Notes: generated from the letters alone by a model not told the origin. A stretch of 7,072 nucleotides of DNA from an uncultured Lachnospiraceae bacterium (GCA_949283905.1 CASDUB010000280.1:1-7072), one strand, 5' to 3'; counted from the stretch's first letter, positions 1-6,874 are shown. Program-made: numbers and translations.

Positions 1-1
1 C

Positions 2-1636
2 AACAACATCTTCATGATGGCTGACTCGGGAGCGCGTGGTTCTGACAAGCAGATCAAACAGCTTGCGGGTATGCGTGGTCTTATGGCTGATACAACAGGT
101 CATACTATCGAGCTTCCTATCAAGTCAAACTTCCGTGAAGGTCTTGACGTACTTGAGTATTTCATGTCAGCTCACGGTGCGCGTAAAGGACTTTCCGATA
201 CGGCGCTTCGTACAGCCGATTCAGGTTACCTTACACGTCGAATGGTTGACGTTTCACAGGAACTTATCATCAGAGAAGAGGACTGTTGTGCAGGTAAAGA
301 CACTATCGTAGGTGTTCCTGTAAGAGCGTTTACAGACGGAAAAGAAGAGATTGAGTCCCTTCAGGAGAGAATCACGGGAAGATATTCCTGCGAAGACATC
401 TATGATAAAGACGGAAATCTCGTTGTAAAGAAAAATACAATGATCACGCCTAACGCTGCAGAGGCGATCGTTACAAAATGTGTCGATGAAAACGGCGAAC
501 CTATTAAGGAAGTTAAGATACGTACTATCCTTACATGCCGTTCACATATCGGAATCTGCGCTAAATGCTACGGCGCGAACATGGCGACAGGCAAATCTGT
601 ACATGTAGGCGAGTCTGTAGGTATCATCGCCGCTCAGTCGATCGGTGAGCCGGGAACACAGCTTACTATGAGAACATTCCATACAGGCGGTGTTGCCGGA
701 GGCGATATCACACAGGGTCTTCCCCGTGTAGAGGAGCTTTTCGAAGCGCGTAAGCCAAAGGGTCTCGCTATCATCACAGAGATCAAAGGTGTGGCTACGA
801 TCAAAGATACAAAGAAAAAACGTGAGATCATCGTTGAGGACAATGAAAACAATATTTCCAAGACATATCTCATTCCATACGGATCACGTATCAAAGTCAT
901 GGACGGACAGGTACTTGAAGCCGGCGATGAGCTTACTGAAGGTAGCGTAAATCCGCACGATATACTCCGTATCAAAGGTGTTAAGGCAGTGCAGAATTAC
1001 ATGCTTCGTGAAGTTCAGCGAGTATACAGACTTCAGGGTGTTGAGATCAGCGATAAGCATATCGAGGTCATCGTTCGTCAGATGCTTAAAAAAGTCCGTA
1101 TCGAACAGAATCATGATACTGATATGATGCCGGGAACGCTTGTTGACGTACTTGACTTTGAGGAGAAAAACGAGCAGGCAGTCAAAGAAGGAAAAGAACC
1201 GGCAGAAGGAAAACGTATCCTTCTCGGTATTACAAAAGCGTCTCTCGCAACAGATTCATTCCTTTCGGCAGCATCATTCCAGGAGACGACAAAAGTTCTT
1301 ACGGATGCGGCTATCAAAGGAAAAGTCGATCATCTTATCGGACTTAAAGAAAACGTTATTCTCGGTAAACTTATTCCTGCCGGTACAGGTATGAAGCGTT
1401 ACAGAAATATCAAACTCAGTACTGATGCGGAGATCGCTGCAGCTGCTGCAGCAAAGACGGCGGCCGAGCAGTTTGCAAAAGAAGCTGAAGAGACTGAAGC
1501 TGAAGAAGCTGAAACTGAGGTTCAGGAGTTTGAAGCTCCCGAATCAGAAGAGTTAGTCGGATTTGACGATGCAGACGCAGAAGTTTCGGAAATAATAGAA
1601 GATATCGAAAATTCCGAAGATACAGAAACAGAATAA
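2..1636 (+). CDS. rpoC: DNA-directed RNA polymerase subunit beta' (RpoC), C-terminal 544 residues, 5' truncated by window edge
   Basis: This is the C-terminal part of the beta' subunit of RNA polymerase, which builds the active-site cleft with beta. The reading frame is open from base 2, and the first visible residues ([14 protein letters not shown]) match the conserved RpoC core, so the ATG at 14 is internal. The segment ending in HGARKGL...SGYLTRR (about 167-260) corresponds to the bridge helix. Four cysteines of the C-terminal zinc site are in place: one in EEDCC (284-289), then codons at 536, 557 and 566 ([14 protein letters not shown]). The trigger loop lies around 635-691 ([19 protein letters not shown]) and runs directly into the [18 protein letters not shown] segment, so the large insertion seen in E. 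coli is absent, as in Firmicutes. The conserved core ends near [10 protein letters not shown] (about 1411). An alanine-rich then strongly acidic tail of about 74 residues follows. Codon use is biased (CGT for Arg, ATC for Ile), as expected for a highly expressed gene. The identification is essentially certain. Confidence 0.98.
   Translation, partial: NNIFMMADSGARGSDKQIKQLAGMRGLMADTTGHTIELPIKSNFREGLDVLEYFMSAHGARKGLSDTALRTADSGYLTRRMVDVSQELIIREEDCCAGKDTIVGVPVRAFTDGKEEIESLQERITGRYSCEDIYDKDGNLVVKKNTMITPNAAEAIVTKCVDENGEPIKEVKIRTILTCRSHIGICAKCYGANMATGKSVHVGESVGIIAAQSIGEPGTQLTMRTFHTGGVAGGDITQGLPRVEELFEARKPKGLAIITEIKGVATIKDTKKKREIIVEDNENNISKTYLIPYGSRIKVMDGQVLEAGDELTEGSVNPHDILRIKGVKAVQNYMLREVQRVYRLQGVEISDKHIEVIVRQMLKKVRIEQNHDTDMMPGTLVDVLDFEEKNEQAVKEGKEPAEGKRILLGITKASLATDSFLSAASFQETTKVLTDAAIKGKVDHLIGLKENVILGKLIPAGTGMKRYRNIKLSTDAEIAAAAAAKTAAEQFAKEAEETEAEEAETEVQEFEAPESEELVGFDDADAEVSEIIEDIENSEDTETE
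1428..1633 (+). repeat. Low-complexity Ala-rich and acidic tail of RpoC with a 15-bp tandem repeat
   Basis: The 3' end of rpoC codes for a run of six alanines followed by a glutamate-rich tail. Two adjacent 15-bp units at 1481-1495 and 1496-1510 differ at only two positions and encode EAEET and EAEEA; a decayed third unit follows (ETEVQ). The tail is probably a charged helix or disordered extension outside the catalytic core. Repeat expansion is the simplest origin of the pattern; any function is unknown. Confidence 0.6.
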
Positions 1637-1644
1637 TTATTACT

Positions 1645-1684
1645 CAAGGAAACATGTCATTGGCATGTTTCCTTGTTAAGTTTT
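1645..1684 (+). terminator. Probable intrinsic terminator or attenuator after rpoC
   Basis: A perfect 12-bp inverted repeat, CAAGGAAACATG (1645-1656) and CATGTTTCCTTG (1664-1675), encloses a 7-nt loop. It begins 8 nt after the rpoC stop codon. The tail is TTAAGTTTT, which is U-rich but interrupted, so termination may be partial. The next gene starts at 1700, leaving little room for a separate promoter, so read-through into the GTPase gene is plausible. Confidence 0.72.
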
Positions 1685-1692
1685 AAAGAGGG
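1685..1692 (+). promoter_or_regulatory. Ribosome binding site deciding the GTPase start
   Basis: AAAGAGGG lies 7 nt upstream of the ATG at 1700. The reading frame is open further up to a TTG at 1673, but that codon lies inside the terminator stem and has no Shine-Dalgarno, so the ATG at 1700 is preferred. The residues after it lead directly into the P-loop strand, as in other CobW-like proteins. Confidence 0.65.
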
Positions 1693-1699
1693 TATTATT

Positions 1700-2656
1700 A
1701 TGGCAGAAATAGAGATAACGGCACCTGTCTATCTTATAACAGGATTTTTAGACGGAGGAAAAACAACATTCCTTAATTTTACTATAGGACAGGAATATTT
1801 TCAGATCGATGAAACTACTTTGCTGATCGTGTGCGAAGAAGGTGAAGAAGAGTACGACGAGCAGTTTTTGCTGAAGAATAATACTGTTATAGAATATGTT
1901 GAAGATCAGGAAGATATGACGCTTGAACTTCTTCAGAAATTTGAAGAAAAATATCATCCCGAAAGAGTGCTTATAGAGTATAACGCGATGTGGGGGATGA
2001 AAGAAATAGAAGAGATGAAGATGCCCCGGGGCTGGGCTATCGTCCAGGAGATCTCAATGGTGGATGCGACCAAGTTCCAGCTTTTCGCCGCAAATATGAA
2101 GGCTCTTTTCATGGACATGTTCAGAAACGCCGATATGGTGACTTTCAACAGGTGTACAAGAGAACAGCCCCTTGCCAATTACAGAAGGAGCATCAAAGTT
2201 TTGAATCCTGCCTGTGAAGTCGTTTTTGAAGACAGCGAAGGCGAGCTCGTTGATATAGCCAATGAACTTCCGTATGATATAAACGCAAAGCAGATCGAGA
2301 TAGAAGATATAGACTTCGGAATTTTTTATGTGGATGCGGGCGAAAATCAGGGAAAATATCAGGACAAAATAGTAAGATTCAGAGCTCAGGTTTCAAAAAG
2401 CAGAGATCCTAAAGCAGAGATCTTTTTGCCGGGAAGAAGAGCCATGACATGCTGCGCCGATGATATTTCATTTATAGGATTTTTATGCAAGAGCAAGTAT
2501 ACAAAATCTCTTAAAGCAGGAAGCTGGATATATGTAACGGCAAAAATAAATTATGAAAAGAGATGGGAATACGGAAATCATGTAGGACCTGTTCTCTATG
2601 CGATAAAAATCGAAAAGGCAGACGCGCCCGAATACGAATTGGTTTCTTTTTCGTGA
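1700..2656 (+). CDS. CobW/COG0523-like P-loop GTPase fused to a YcgQ/DUF1980-type C-terminal domain
   Basis: This encodes 318 residues, soluble, with no signal peptide or membrane segment. A Walker A motif, GFLDGGKTT, sits at residues 15-23 right after the first beta strand, and the following TFLNF matches the CobW/HypB/UreG group of SIMIBI GTPases. VLIEYNAMWG (90-99) fits the second acidic motif (usually VLIExSG). At 145-155, ADMVTFNRCTRE occupies the place of the base-recognition NKxD motif but reads NRCT. The CxCC metal motif typical of COG0523 metallochaperones is absent. From about residue 205 the protein changes to an apparent OB-like domain: KYQDKIVRFRAQV (219-231), RAMTCCADD (247-255), GFLCKS and GSWIYVTAKI (274-283), ending in P-rich APEYELVSFS. 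This resembles, from memory, the C-terminal domain of YcgQ/DUF1980 (TIGR03943) proteins, which have a similar SCCAAD motif and are partners of DUF318-type permeases. A metal-related or permease-related role is inference. It lies between rpoC and pth on the same strand. Confidence 0.8.
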   Translation: MAEIEITAPVYLITGFLDGGKTTFLNFTIGQEYFQIDETTLLIVCEEGEEEYDEQFLLKNNTVIEYVEDQEDMTLELLQKFEEKYHPERVLIEYNAMWGMKEIEEMKMPRGWAIVQEISMVDATKFQLFAANMKALFMDMFRNADMVTFNRCTREQPLANYRRSIKVLNPACEVVFEDSEGELVDIANELPYDINAKQIEIEDIDFGIFYVDAGENQGKYQDKIVRFRAQVSKSRDPKAEIFLPGRRAMTCCADDISFIGFLCKSKYTKSLKAGSWIYVTAKINYEKRWEYGNHVGPVLYAIKIEKADAPEYELVSFS

Positions 2657-2680
2657 GTTGTACGAAATATTCGTATAACT
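2656..2680. repeat. 25-bp imperfect palindrome between the GTPase gene and pth
   Basis: AGTTGTACGAA (2656-2666) and TTCGTATAACT (2670-2680) pair over 11 bp with one G-U, leaving an ATA loop. The left arm starts at the last base of the GTPase stop codon. No U-tract follows (CTGAAAG), so it does not look like an intrinsic terminator. It could be an operator for a dimeric regulator or an mRNA hairpin (processing or stabilising element). It does not match the Zur, Fur, PerR or LexA consensus that I know. Confidence 0.55.
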
Positions 2681-2716
2681 CTGAAAGAACGCTGTAAAGG
2701 CATCACCGGAGGAAAT

Positions 2717-3307
2717 ATGTATTTAATAGTTGGATTGGGAAATCCCGATAAAAAATATGATCATACGAAGCACAACGTAGGCTTTGATGTGATCGATGAA
2801 CTTATTGACAAATATGATATACCGTTGTCGGGACTGACAATGAAGGGCATGTACGGAAAAACCGTTATAGGCGGTCAGAAGGTCATGGTAATGAAGCCTA
2901 TGACCTATATGAATTTAAGCGGTCATGCCGTAAGAGCATATATTGATTATTATAAGCTCAATCCGGAGGAAGATCTTATAGTGATATATGATGATGTGGA
3001 TCTTCCGACAGGTCAGGTGAGGATACGGAAAAAAGGCAGCGCAGGAAGCCATAACGGCATGAAAAGCATAATTCAGATGCTCGGAACGCAGAATTTTACG
3101 AGAATCAGAGTAGGCATAGGTCCCAAACCGGAAAAATGGGATCTTGCGGATTATGTGCTGGCGCCTTTTTCAAAAGAAGAAAGAGTAAAAGTTGAAGATA
3201 TTATAGAAGAGTGCGTACCTATCACAAAAATGATCATTGAAAACAGTGTAGAAGACGCAATGACAAAATATAATAAAAAAGTAGCTGACGAAAAAAAGGA
3301 AGGCTGA
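2717..3307 (+). CDS. pth: Peptidyl-tRNA hydrolase
   Basis: This encodes a cytosolic enzyme of 196 residues that cleaves the ester bond of peptidyl-tRNAs dropped by the ribosome, freeing tRNA for reuse. Length is normal for bacterial Pth (about 185-200). The N-terminus MYLIVGLGNP is the family signature. The residues known from E. coli Pth are all present: Asn9, catalytic His19 (in TKHNVGF), Met65-Asn66 (PMTYMNLSG), Asp92 (YDDVDLP) and Asn113 (GSHNGMKS). The last 10 or so residues are lysine-rich and variable. GGAGG at 2708-2712 lies 4 nt upstream of the ATG and supports this start. The stop TGA is separated from the mfd ATG by a single T, so pth and mfd form a tight pair. The pth-mfd neighbourhood is common in Firmicutes; in Bacillus a small fin gene separates them, and it is absent here. 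Confidence 0.97.
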   Translation: MYLIVGLGNPDKKYDHTKHNVGFDVIDELIDKYDIPLSGLTMKGMYGKTVIGGQKVMVMKPMTYMNLSGHAVRAYIDYYKLNPEEDLIVIYDDVDLPTGQVRIRKKGSAGSHNGMKSIIQMLGTQNFTRIRVGIGPKPEKWDLADYVLAPFSKEERVKVEDIIEECVPITKMIIENSVEDAMTKYNKKVADEKKEG

Positions 3308-3308
3308 T

Positions 3309-6300
3309 ATGAATGCGCTTTGTGCACCGCTTAAAGAATTAAACGGATATGAAGAGATCACCGGTCTTTTAAATAACGGAAAAGCTCAGATCAGGATCAC
3401 CGGCTGCCTTGAATCACAAAAAGTGAATCTGGCAGCCGGAATCATTCCAAAAGGGAAAAACGCGGTTATAGTCTGCGAAAATGATCTGAAAGCAAGAGAA
3501 GTCTACGAGGACTGGCAGCTGTACGATAAGGATGTTCTGCTCTATCCGGCAAGGGATATGATATTTTATCAGGCATCAGTATCGGGAAATCCGCTCGAAA
3601 GAGCGCGAATGAAAACGATAAGAGCGATTAATGAGCAAAAGAATGTTACCGTCATCACCGTAGCAGGGGGATGTATGGATCTTCTTTTGCCTTTTAGCAT
3701 GCTCAAAAAAAGCATTATATCGCTGTATGTCGGAGATGAAGTCAATACAGACGAACTTTCGAGAAATCTCGTAAAAATGGGATATTCGCGCAGCTTTCAG
3801 GTTGAGATGCCGGGACAGTTTGCGATACGAGGCGGGATAATCGATATTTACGATATGACGCAGGATGAACCCTGGAGGATAGAACTCTGGGGAGATGAAA
3901 TAGATTCGATAAGAAGCTTTGATCCCGACAGCCAGAAATCGACGGAAAATATTGAAGGGATAGATATATATCCGTCGAGTCAGGATATAGGACAGGATGA
4001 AAGCGGATTTTACGGCAGGCTTGATTCGGTATTTTTGGATTATTTCGATGAGGATACAGTTTTTATATTGGATGAACCTGTGCGTATAAGAGAAAACGCC
4101 GAAACGGTATTTAATGAATTTGCCGACGCCATGAAAGGAAGACTTGAAAAAGGTCAGGCGACTAAAGAAGAAGCGGACAGGATGATTTCTCCTGACGAAC
4201 TTTTTGCAAAGTTTTCAAAGAAAAATCTTGCCGCGCTGTCTCTTCTTGACAATACCGGAAATACTTCTCTTAAGTACGATAAGACATTTAATGTTATAAC
4301 AAAATCCGTAAGCTCATATAACAATCAGTTTGAAATGCTGGTTAAAGATCTGAAAAACTGGAAAAAGACAGGATACAGGGTCATTTTGTTGTGCGCTTCA
4401 AGGACGAGGGGAAAGAGACTTGCAGACGATCTGCTGGAAGAGGGCCTGAACGTATTTTACAGTGAAACAGACGATAAAGAGCTTATGCCTTCGCAGATAA
4501 TGGTGCTTTACGGAAATTCCCGAAAGGGATTTGAATATCCGCTTCAGAAGTTCGTGCTCGTAACGGAATCGGATATTTTTGGCAGAAAGCATAAAAAGAA
4601 AAGCAAAGCGAAACGATATGACGGAAAGAGCATAGGCGCTTTTTCGGAATTGTCAATAGGCGATTATGTCGTTCACGAATATCACGGACTCGGAATATAC
4701 CGCGGAATAGAAAAGATCGAGCGCGACGGTATTGTAAAAGATTATATAAAAATAGAATACGCCAAGGGCGACAGTCTGTTTGTACAGGCGTCCCAGATAG
4801 GCACGCTTCAAAAATACGGAAGTTCCGACACACACAGTACCCTTAAACTTAATTCATTAAGCAATAACGAATGGAAGAAAACGAAAACAAGAGTAAGAAA
4901 AGCTGTAAAAGACATAGCGGCGGAGCTTGTAAGGCTTTATTCCATCAGGCAGAATTCAACCGGATACAGTTTCAGCAAGGATACTATATGGCAGAGCGAA
5001 TTTGAAGAAATGTTTCCTTTCGAAGAGACGCAGGATCAGCTGGACGCGATTGCAGATACAAAACGCGACATGGAAAGCAATGTTATCATGGACAGGATAA
5101 TATGCGGAGATGTAGGCTACGGAAAGACGGAGGTGGCTATAAGAGCGGCCTTTAAGGCAGTTCAGGACAGCAAGCAGGTTATAATGCTGGTGCCCACGAC
5201 GATACTTGCACAGCAGCACTACTATACGTTTCAGCAGCGTATGAAGGATTATCCCGTGAGGATAGATCTTATGTGCCGCTTCAGGACGCCGGCCCAGCAG
5301 AAAAAGACTATCGAAGATCTGAAAAAAGGAGCTGTTGACATTGTTATAGGAACCCACAGACTGCTTTCGAAAGATATAGCTTATAAAGACGCAGGACTTC
5401 TTATTATTGACGAAGAACAGCGTTTCGGGGTAACTCATAAGGAAAAGATAAAGCAGATGAAATCAAAGATCGATGTTCTGACACTGACGGCAACGCCTAT
5501 TCCGCGAACTCTTCATATGGGACTTATAGGCATACGCGATATGAGTATACTTGAAGAGCCGCCTATAGACAGGATTCCGATACAGACATATGTGATGGAG
5601 TACGACGAAGAGATAGTAAGGGAAGCCATAAGCCGTGAGCTTTCTCGAAACGGACAGGTATTTTACGTTTACAACAGGGTTTCACATATTGAAGAGATAA
5701 CCTCTAAGATCAGGGCGATGTTTCCTGATGCCAATGTTGCGTTCGCACACGGACAGATGAGGGAGAGGGAGCTTGAACAGATCATGTATTCGTTTATCAA
5801 CGGTGATATAGACGTGCTCGTGGCGACAACGATAATCGAAACAGGAGTGGATATTTCTAACGTAAATACAATGATCATCCACGATGCCGACAGATTCGGC
5901 CTTTCTCAGCTGTATCAGCTCAGAGGAAGGATCGGACGTTCAAACAGAACGGCGTACGCTTTTCTTATGTACAGGCGCAACAAAATGCTCAAAGAGGTTG
6001 CCGAAAAGAGATTAAGCGCAATCAGAGAATTTACTGATCTCGGAAGCGGTATTAAGATCGCGATGCGTGATCTTGAGATAAGAGGCGCGGGAAATCTTCT
6101 GGGAGCGCAGCAGAGCGGCCATATGGAAGACGTAGGATACGATCTTTACTGCAAGATGCTTACTGAGGCGGTGAACGAAGCCAAGGGAATAGAAGAGGAA
6201 CCGGATTTTGAAACGTCGATAGATATTACTATAGACGCGTTCATCCCTGAGAAATATATAAGCAATGAAAAACAGAGGCTTGAGATATACAAAAAGATAG

Positions 6301-6665
6301 CGGCTGTGGAAAACGAAAACGACAGAGAAGAAATCCTGGAAGAGCTTATCGACAGATTCTCGGAACCGCCTAAGAGCGTGCAGAATCTTCTTACGATAGC
6401 GCAGCTCAAAGCCCTTGCGCATAAACTGTATTTTACCGAGATAAAGCAGAACGGAGATGAATTAAAGCTTATATTCTATAAAGAAGCGAGGATAAAAGCA
6501 GAAAAGATCCCGGATGTACTTGATAAGCTGAACGGAAGATTAAAATTTTACATGAAAGACACGCCTCATTTTATCTATTCGATGCCGCGTATAGCCGGGA
6601 AAAAACCGAACGCTGCGGAAGAATTGAAGAATGTTCTTGAAGCGTGTCAGGCGGAACTTAAATAA
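3309..6665 (+). CDS. mfd: Transcription-repair coupling factor Mfd
   Basis: This encodes an ATP-driven DNA translocase of 1118 residues (E. coli 1148) that pushes stalled RNA polymerase off DNA and recruits UvrA for strand-specific repair. The N-terminal UvrB-like module (roughly 1-330) contains SGNPLERARMKTI and QFAIRGGIIDIY...WRIELWGDEIDSIRSFD, the UvrA-binding surface region. The RNA polymerase interacting domain, CarD/Tudor-like, begins with SIGDYVVHEYHGLGIYRG near residue 448 and runs to about 510. The RecG-like motor follows: Walker A GDVGYGKTE near 600, Walker B DEEQRFG at 701-707, TLTATPIPRT (motif III), TTIIETGVDI near 841 (motif V) and QLRGRIGRS near 870 (motif VI). The C-terminal TRCF domain (about 960-1118) includes RLEIYKKIAAVE and LIDRFSEPP. 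No motif is broken. AAGGAAGG at 3296-3303, inside the pth 3' end, is the ribosome binding site, 5 nt from the ATG; TGATATG geometry implies coupling to pth. The 3' end overlaps the opposing DUF4250 gene by 8 bp. Confidence 0.98.
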   Translation: MNALCAPLKELNGYEEITGLLNNGKAQIRITGCLESQKVNLAAGIIPKGKNAVIVCENDLKAREVYEDWQLYDKDVLLYPARDMIFYQASVSGNPLERARMKTIRAINEQKNVTVITVAGGCMDLLLPFSMLKKSIISLYVGDEVNTDELSRNLVKMGYSRSFQVEMPGQFAIRGGIIDIYDMTQDEPWRIELWGDEIDSIRSFDPDSQKSTENIEGIDIYPSSQDIGQDESGFYGRLDSVFLDYFDEDTVFILDEPVRIRENAETVFNEFADAMKGRLEKGQATKEEADRMISPDELFAKFSKKNLAALSLLDNTGNTSLKYDKTFNVITKSVSSYNNQFEMLVKDLKNWKKTGYRVILLCASRTRGKRLADDLLEEGLNVFYSETDDKELMPSQIMVLYGNSRKGFEYPLQKFVLVTESDIFGRKHKKKSKAKRYDGKSIGAFSELSIGDYVVHEYHGLGIYRGIEKIERDGIVKDYIKIEYAKGDSLFVQASQIGTLQKYGSSDTHSTLKLNSLSNNEWKKTKTRVRKAVKDIAAELVRLYSIRQNSTGYSFSKDTIWQSEFEEMFPFEETQDQLDAIADTKRDMESNVIMDRIICGDVGYGKTEVAIRAAFKAVQDSKQVIMLVPTTILAQQHYYTFQQRMKDYPVRIDLMCRFRTPAQQKKTIEDLKKGAVDIVIGTHRLLSKDIAYKDAGLLIIDEEQRFGVTHKEKIKQMKSKIDVLTLTATPIPRTLHMGLIGIRDMSILEEPPIDRIPIQTYVMEYDEEIVREAISRELSRNGQVFYVYNRVSHIEEITSKIRAMFPDANVAFAHGQMRERELEQIMYSFINGDIDVLVATTIIETGVDISNVNTMIIHDADRFGLSQLYQLRGRIGRSNRTAYAFLMYRRNKMLKEVAEKRLSAIREFTDLGSGIKIAMRDLEIRGAGNLLGAQQSGHMEDVGYDLYCKMLTEAVNEAKGIEEEPDFETSIDITIDAFIPEKYISNEKQRLEIYKKIAAVENENDREEILEELIDRFSEPPKSVQNLLTIAQLKALAHKLYFTEIKQNGDELKLIFYKEARIKAEKIPDVLDKLNGRLKFYMKDTPHFIYSMPRIAGKKPNAAEELKNVLEACQAELK

Positions 6666-6831
6666 ATCTGTTCTGCTGCGCGTCGTATGTATAATCAATG
6701 GCGGCAAGTTTGGATTTTATCGTTTCTGCGTCCGCGTCATTCGCGGCGCAGAACTCATCGAGAGATGAGAAGTTGTCGCGAAGCTGTGTATTTATATAGC
6801 TTAATAACATAACAGGATCATTAGGCAGCAT
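6658..6831 (-). CDS. DUF4250-type small protein (57 residues)
   Basis: A short gene of 58 codons on the minus strand, starting ATG at 6831 and ending TAA at 6658. The N-terminus MLPNDPVMLLSYINTQLRD matches what I remember of DUF4250 proteins (about 55-65 residues, NDPxMLLS near the start, a Tyr-Asp rich end); here the C-terminus reads AAIDYTYDAQQNRFI. The length is full for that family. There is no signal peptide or membrane segment; the middle (SSLDEFCAANDADAETIKSKL) looks like two short helices. Function is unknown, to my knowledge for the whole family. A strong Shine-Dalgarno (AAAGGAGG) lies 5 nt upstream. The gene follows the tRNA-Gly pair and its terminator on the same strand, and its last 8 bp overlap the end of mfd on the other strand. 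Confidence 0.85.
   Translation of the reverse strand: MLPNDPVMLLSYINTQLRDNFSSLDEFCAANDADAETIKSKLAAIDYTYDAQQNRFI
6724..6802. other. Cluster of three inverted repeats inside the DUF4250 coding region
   Basis: Three hairpin-forming repeats lie in a row. The first, 6724-6753, pairs TTCTGCG-t-CCGCG with CGCGG-CGCAGAA: 12 bp with one bulged T and a TCATT loop. The second, 6754-6769, is CTCATC-GAGA-GATGAG; its GAGA loop on the plus strand is a GNRA tetraloop. The third, 6781-6802, is AAGCTGTGT-ATTT-ATATAGCTT, 9 bp with two G-U pairs. None is followed by a U-tract on either strand. On the plus strand they would form the 3' untranslated part of mfd mRNA starting about 58 nt after its stop. Confidence 0.45.
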
Positions 6832-6836
6832 GGCGG

Positions 6837-6844
6837 CCTCCTTT
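6837..6844 (-). promoter_or_regulatory. Ribosome binding site of the DUF4250 gene
   Basis: On the minus strand AAAGGAGG, close to the perfect anti-16S complement, lies 5 nt before the ATG at 6831. It fixes the start of this very short gene and is a main reason to call the gene real. Confidence 0.8.
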
Positions 6845-6874
6845 GAAAATAATCTTTATATATCTTTGATACAT

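Noticed and set aside
634..975. 113-residue minus-strand open frame inside rpoC
   Set aside because: It is antisense to the invariant trigger-loop region of rpoC, and has no Shine-Dalgarno or independent features.
1563..1600. TTGACG in the rpoC end as a -35 box for the GTPase gene
   Set aside because: The nearest AT-rich -10-like hexamer is 22 bp away, too far for a standard sigma-A promoter.
1673..1699. Upstream TTG start for the GTPase adding nine residues
   Set aside because: The TTG lies in the terminator stem, has no Shine-Dalgarno, and the ATG at 1700 has one with good spacing.
2650..2679. TATAAC within the palindrome as a -10 box for pth
   Set aside because: No acceptable -35 element lies 16-18 bp upstream, and the hexamer is part of the dyad arm.
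3290..3312. A AAA AAG slippery heptamer in frame near the end of pth, followed by an SD-like sequence
   Set aside because: It has the right phase for -1 frameshifting, but a shift would only change the last few residues (ending KKGRLI) before a stop at 3310-3312, and no stimulatory hairpin is seen downstream. A lysine-rich tail explains the A-run.
4956..5438. 160-residue open frame on the minus strand inside mfd
   Set aside because: It is fully antisense to the conserved motor domain of mfd, has no ribosome binding site or recognisable motif, and its composition looks like a shadow of the real coding strand.
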